In this document: positions 61,316 through 64,000 of the stretch, piece after piece
How the letters are laid out: each line of letters opens with the position of its first letter
How positions within the stretch are numbered: position 1 is the first letter of the stretch
Assembly: GCA_027306785.1 (NCBI GenBank)
Contig: DAHUZB010000005.1
Location: 142,691 to 206,690 of the forward strand
Length of the DNA stretch: 64,000 nt
Source of the DNA: Vulcanimicrobiota bacterium
GTDB lineage: Bacteria > Vulcanimicrobiota > Vulcanimicrobiia > Vulcanimicrobiales > Vulcanimicrobiaceae
Direction: 5' to 3'
Made by a program: the position numbers and the translations under genes
Notes under the pieces: model-generated
What the model saw: the letters and a program-made list of their open reading frames with translations, nothing else
Database searches by the model: none
What the model was told of the DNA's origin: nothing

Positions 61316-62292
61316 GGAATCGTTCCGATGCTCTCCCGGCGCTCGGTTCCCCATGCGCCTATCCGCCGATACTTCCGATAACGCTCCTCCTGCAGCGCCT
61401 CCGGCGACATCGCCGAGAGCTTCTGCACCGCGCGTCGGACCGACTCGAGAACCCGCGCCACGACGGTCAAGGGTTCGCGATGGGCACCCCCCAGCGGTTC
61501 GGGCACGATCTCATCGATGATGCCGAAGCGCTGCAAATCCGCAGCCGTAAGTTTCAACCGCGTCGCCGCTTCTTCCGCTTTTGTCGCATCGCTCCAGAGG
61601 ATCGCCGCGCAGCCCTCGGCCGATGCGACGGAGTAGACCGAATGCTCGAGCATGATCACGTGGTCGGCGATGCCGAGCGCGAGCGCGCCGCCCGAGCCGC
61701 CTTCGCCGATGATGGTCGCGACGATCGGAACCCGCGCCTGGACGAACTCGTATAGGCACATGGCGATCGCTTCGGACTGCGCGTGCTCCTCGGAGCTGAT
61801 GCCGGGATCGGCGCCCTTGGTATCGATGAAGGTGACGATCGGCAGACCCAGACGCGAGGCCGTCCGCGCCAAGCGCTTGACCTTGCGGTAGCCCTCGGGC
61901 GTGACCATGCCGAAGTTGCGCTTGAGGTTCTCCTTGGTATCGCGCCCGCGCTGTTGGCCGATCACCATCACGGCACGCCCGCCGAGCATCGCAAAGCCGC
62001 CGACCACCGCCGCGTCGTCGCGGAAATGTCGGTCGCCGTGGAGTTCGTCGAAGCGCTCGAGCTGCGAGACGTAGTCGAGTGCCGTCGGCCGCTCCGGATG
62101 GCGCGCCATGTGGATCTTCTCCCACGGCGTCAGCGAGCCGAAGAGCTCGCGCTGCAGCTCTTCGTACTTCTGTTCGAGCGCGGCGATCTCGGGCGACATG
62201 TCGACCGGCTGGTTGGCGTTGGCCGTGCGCAGGTCGTTGATGCGCCGCTCGACCTCGAGCAGGCCCTTCTCGCGTTCGACGATCGGATTCAC
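61312..62292 (-). CDS. accA: acetyl-CoA carboxylase carboxyltransferase subunit alpha
   Basis: 326 residues from GTG 62292 (GTGA overlap with the accD stop). An in-frame extension of 130 codons overlaps accD and was rejected. AccA signatures: IAALEQKYEELQRELFGSLTPWEKIHMARHPERPTALDYV, RFDELHGDRHFRDD, FGMVTPEGYRKVKRLARTASRLGLPIVTFIDTKGADPG and IGEGGSGGALALGIADHVIMLEHSVYSV. With AccD it transfers the carboxyl group from biotin to acetyl-CoA, first step of fatty-acid synthesis. Confidence 0.97.
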   Translation of the reverse strand: MNPIVEREKGLLEVERRINDLRTANANQPVDMSPEIAALEQKYEELQRELFGSLTPWEKIHMARHPERPTALDYVSQLERFDELHGDRHFRDDAAVVGGFAMLGGRAVMVIGQQRGRDTKENLKRNFGMVTPEGYRKVKRLARTASRLGLPIVTFIDTKGADPGISSEEHAQSEAIAMCLYEFVQARVPIVATIIGEGGSGGALALGIADHVIMLEHSVYSVASAEGCAAILWSDATKAEEAATRLKLTAADLQRFGIIDEIVPEPLGGAHREPLTVVARVLESVRRAVQKLSAMSPEALQEERYRKYRRIGAWGTERRESIGTIP

Positions 62293-63140
62293 GCGTGCAC
62301 CTTCTTCCCGTCGGCGGCGTATTGCAGCAGCCGCGTGAGCGTCGCCTTGAGCGCGTGGCGCTCGACCACCATATCGATGTGGCCCTTTTCCAACAGAAAT
62401 TCGGCGGTCTGGAACTGGTCGGGAAGCTTCTGGCGAATCGTCTGCTCGATCACGCGCCGCCCGGCAAAGCCGATCATCGCCTTGGCTTCGGCCACGATGA
62501 CGTCGGCCTGAAAGGCAAACGAGGCCGACACGCCGCCGGTGGTCGGATCGGTCAGCACCACCACGAAAAAGTTGCCGTCCTCCATGAACCGCGCCACCGC
62601 CGCGGTCGTCTTGGCCATCTGCATCAGCGCGAGCATGCCCTCTTCCATGCGCGCGCCGCCCGACGCCGTGAAGAGCACGCACGGCACTTTGCGCCGGCGC
62701 GCCGCTTCGAGCAGCAGCGCGATGCGTTCGCCGACGACCGTGCCCATCGTACCGCCGCGAAAGTGAAAATCCATCACGCCCAGCGCCGCGTCGTGTCCGC
62801 CGATCTGACCGAAACCGCAGACGACCGCCTCACCCAGGCCGCTCTTCTCGCGATCGGCGTTGAGCTTGACCGGATAGGTGCGTTTGTCTACCCAGCCGAG
62901 CGGATCGCCGGCCTGCACCTCGGCGCCGATTTCGGTGAAGTCGCCGTCGACGATCGCACTGATGCGATCGTAAGCCCCCATCCGAAATGCGTACCCGCAG
63001 CGCGTGCACACGTGGCCGTTGGCGGCGAGATCGCGCCGGTAGAGCAACTCGCCGCAACTCGGGCACTTGCTCCAGACCGCCGCGTCGCGCCCGTCGCCGT
63101 CCTTGCTGCGCCGAATCCGCAGCCAATCGGGAGTCGGCAC
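62289..63140 (-). CDS. accD: acetyl-CoA carboxylase carboxyltransferase subunit beta
   Basis: 283 residues from GTG 63140, 2 nt after the glycosyltransferase stop. N-terminal zinc ribbon CPSCGELLYRRDLAANGHVCTRCGYAFRM (CxxC...CxxC), then the carboxyltransferase fold with VMDFHFRGGTMGTVVGERI and CVLFTASGGARMEEGMLALMQMAKT. It forms the alpha2beta2 carboxyltransferase with AccA, whose start overlaps its stop. Confidence 0.97.
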   Translation of the reverse strand: MPTPDWLRIRRSKDGDGRDAAVWSKCPSCGELLYRRDLAANGHVCTRCGYAFRMGAYDRISAIVDGDFTEIGAEVQAGDPLGWVDKRTYPVKLNADREKSGLGEAVVCGFGQIGGHDAALGVMDFHFRGGTMGTVVGERIALLLEAARRRKVPCVLFTASGGARMEEGMLALMQMAKTTAAVARFMEDGNFFVVVLTDPTTGGVSASFAFQADVIVAEAKAMIGFAGRRVIEQTIRQKLPDQFQTAEFLLEKGHIDMVVERHALKATLTRLLQYAADGKKVHA

Positions 63141-63142
63141 GC

Positions 63143-63862
63143 TCAGGCGCTCCGTCCGTGCGGAAGCAGCCGCGCCGCATAGAGCTTACCGAGTTGCTTG
63201 AGATAGTTGACGATCTCTTTTTCGTTGAGCTTCGACTCGCCGACGACGCGATCGGTGAAGACGTACGGAATCTCGACCGCCTTACCGTAGTGACCCTTGG
63301 CGATGACTTCCAAGCCGATTTTGAACCCGATTGGATCCAGCTCGACACCCTCGATCGCATCGCGCTTGACCAAGAAGAAGCCGCTGGTGACGTCCTTGAC
63401 GGCCGAGAGCGGGCGCGCCAGCAGACAGGCGACGCGCGAGGTCACGATCCGGCGCTTGGGCCAGTTGCTGATCCCGCCGCCGGGCACGTAACGGCTGCCG
63501 ACCGCGAGTCCGTACGCACCGCTCTCCAGCGCGGCCACCATCTTGGGCAGCGCGGCGATGTCGTGGCTGAAATCCGCGTCCATCGCGCCGAGCGCCTGCG
63601 ACTGCGGCCGCGCGGCCTTCCAGCCCGCGATCACGCCGCTCGACAACCCCAACTTGCCGGGCCGGTGCAACGCGCGCACCGGCAACTCGGCCGCCAGCCG
63701 ATCGACGATCGCGCCGGTACCGTCGGGCGAGTTGTCGTCGACCACGATCACTTCGCCGTCGAGTCCGTGGGTGGCGAAGAGGTCGGCCAAGCTGCGCAGC
63801 AGGCGCTCGATACCGCCGGCTTCGTTGTAGGTCGGGATGACGATCGTGAATGGAAGGGCCAT
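63143..63862 (-). CDS. family 2 glycosyltransferase, polyprenol-phosphate mannose synthase-like
   Basis: 239 residues from ATG 63862 (TTG 63868 is also in frame). GT-A motifs: FTIVIPTYNEAGGIERLLRSL, VIVVDDNSPDGTGAIVD, GAMDADFSHDIAALPKMV, and TSGFFLVKRDAIEGV. Resembles DPM1-type synthases that make polyprenyl-phosphate-mannose/glucose, without a C-terminal membrane helix. First gene of the coupled accDA operon visible here; its product may feed glycan or LPS synthesis. Confidence 0.9.
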   Translation of the reverse strand: MALPFTIVIPTYNEAGGIERLLRSLADLFATHGLDGEVIVVDDNSPDGTGAIVDRLAAELPVRALHRPGKLGLSSGVIAGWKAARPQSQALGAMDADFSHDIAALPKMVAALESGAYGLAVGSRYVPGGGISNWPKRRIVTSRVACLLARPLSAVKDVTSGFFLVKRDAIEGVELDPIGFKIGLEVIAKGHYGKAVEIPYVFTDRVVGESKLNEKEIVNYLKQLGKLYAARLLPHGRSA

Positions 63863-63904
63863 GTGCAAGCCTGCTAGGTACGACGCGCTTTCCCGGAGTT
63901 CCGT

Positions 63905-64000
63905 TTAGCGCAGGGCCTCGATCACCGCCAGCAGCGCCAGCGCCGCGGTTTCGGTGCGCAGGATGCGCGGACCGAGCCAGAGCAGGTGTGCGCCGCGCGC
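63905..64000 (-). CDS. rsmE: 16S rRNA m3U1498 methyltransferase, C-terminal fragment
   Basis: Only the last 31 residues are in the window: HLLWLGPRILRTETAALALL then AVIEALR and stop. LGPRILRTETA is the RsmE family hallmark in the SAM-binding trefoil knot. The rest is off the right edge. It is upstream of the glycosyltransferase on the same strand with a 42-bp gap. Confidence 0.9.
   Translation of the reverse strand, partial: ARGAHLLWLGPRILRTETAALALLAVIEALR

Overview
The window reads as a chromosomal segment of a high-GC, diderm, probably uncultured bacterium. Diderm evidence: three TonB-dependent-receptor-like proteins, an ADP-heptose epimerase (LPS core), a phenol-degradation-type outer-membrane barrel and lipoproteins. 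SpoVS, DabAB and carboxypeptidase-regulatory-domain receptors occur together, coding density is high, and GTG/TTG starts are frequent. This would suit a lineage such as Candidatus Eremiobacterota (WPS-2), but that placement is inference; no rRNA or classic marker is present. Two tRNAs are seen, Asn(GTT) and Leu(TAA). There is no CRISPR array, prophage or IS transposase.

Layout. 0-6 kb: the 3' end of a DEAD-box RNA helicase, a SUV3-like helicase, an alpha/beta hydrolase divergent from an XRE regulator, an MscS channel and an SGNH-like protein. 6-13 kb: a large lipase-like hydrolase, the coupled dabB-dabA inorganic-carbon pair, and an ArsR-SRPBCC pair with a long palindromic operator over its start codon. 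13-24 kb: a large TonB receptor divergent from a TPR regulator, a winged-helix/TPR regulator, and two tandem 1722-bp lipoprotein genes with seven-bladed propellers; the downstream one is interrupted by an in-frame TAG. 24-32 kb: tRNA-Asn, a primary-type sigma factor, a STAS protein, a class C beta-lactamase homologue, the ahcY-metK operon and a cyclodeaminase.

32.0-35.6 kb is the most unusual part. A short cassette (a secreted four-Cys peptide, an 11-bp hairpin, a secreted protein and an outer-membrane receptor-like protein) lies between 34-bp direct repeats that match at 33 positions. The repeats derive from the junction of two convergent genes, the cyclodeaminase and an M16 peptidase. It looks inserted, and it is my best candidate for an undescribed system.

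35.6-64 kb: M16 peptidase; a coupled operon of an unknown protein, YmdB, SpoVS and a PHP phosphoesterase; a metal/envelope block (TonB receptor, HldD, a His-rich membrane protein, TlpA/MauE pair, Nramp-like transporter, two Sco proteins); an ECF sigma/anti-sigma/RseB-like operon; an ACT protein; a histone-deacetylase-like hydrolase; a TPR lipoprotein-like protein; etfBA; an outer-membrane barrel; an OYE flavoprotein divergent from PaiB; an intergenic repeat patch; tRNA-Leu; DUF2630; Ppx/GppA; and a tightly overlapping chain glycosyltransferase-accD-accA-FtsB/DivIC-like-S1-like, ending in a partial rsmE.

Two genes (YmdB and the deacetylase) have no ATG/GTG/TTG that includes their conserved N-termini. 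Both seem to begin at CTG close behind the upstream stop codon.
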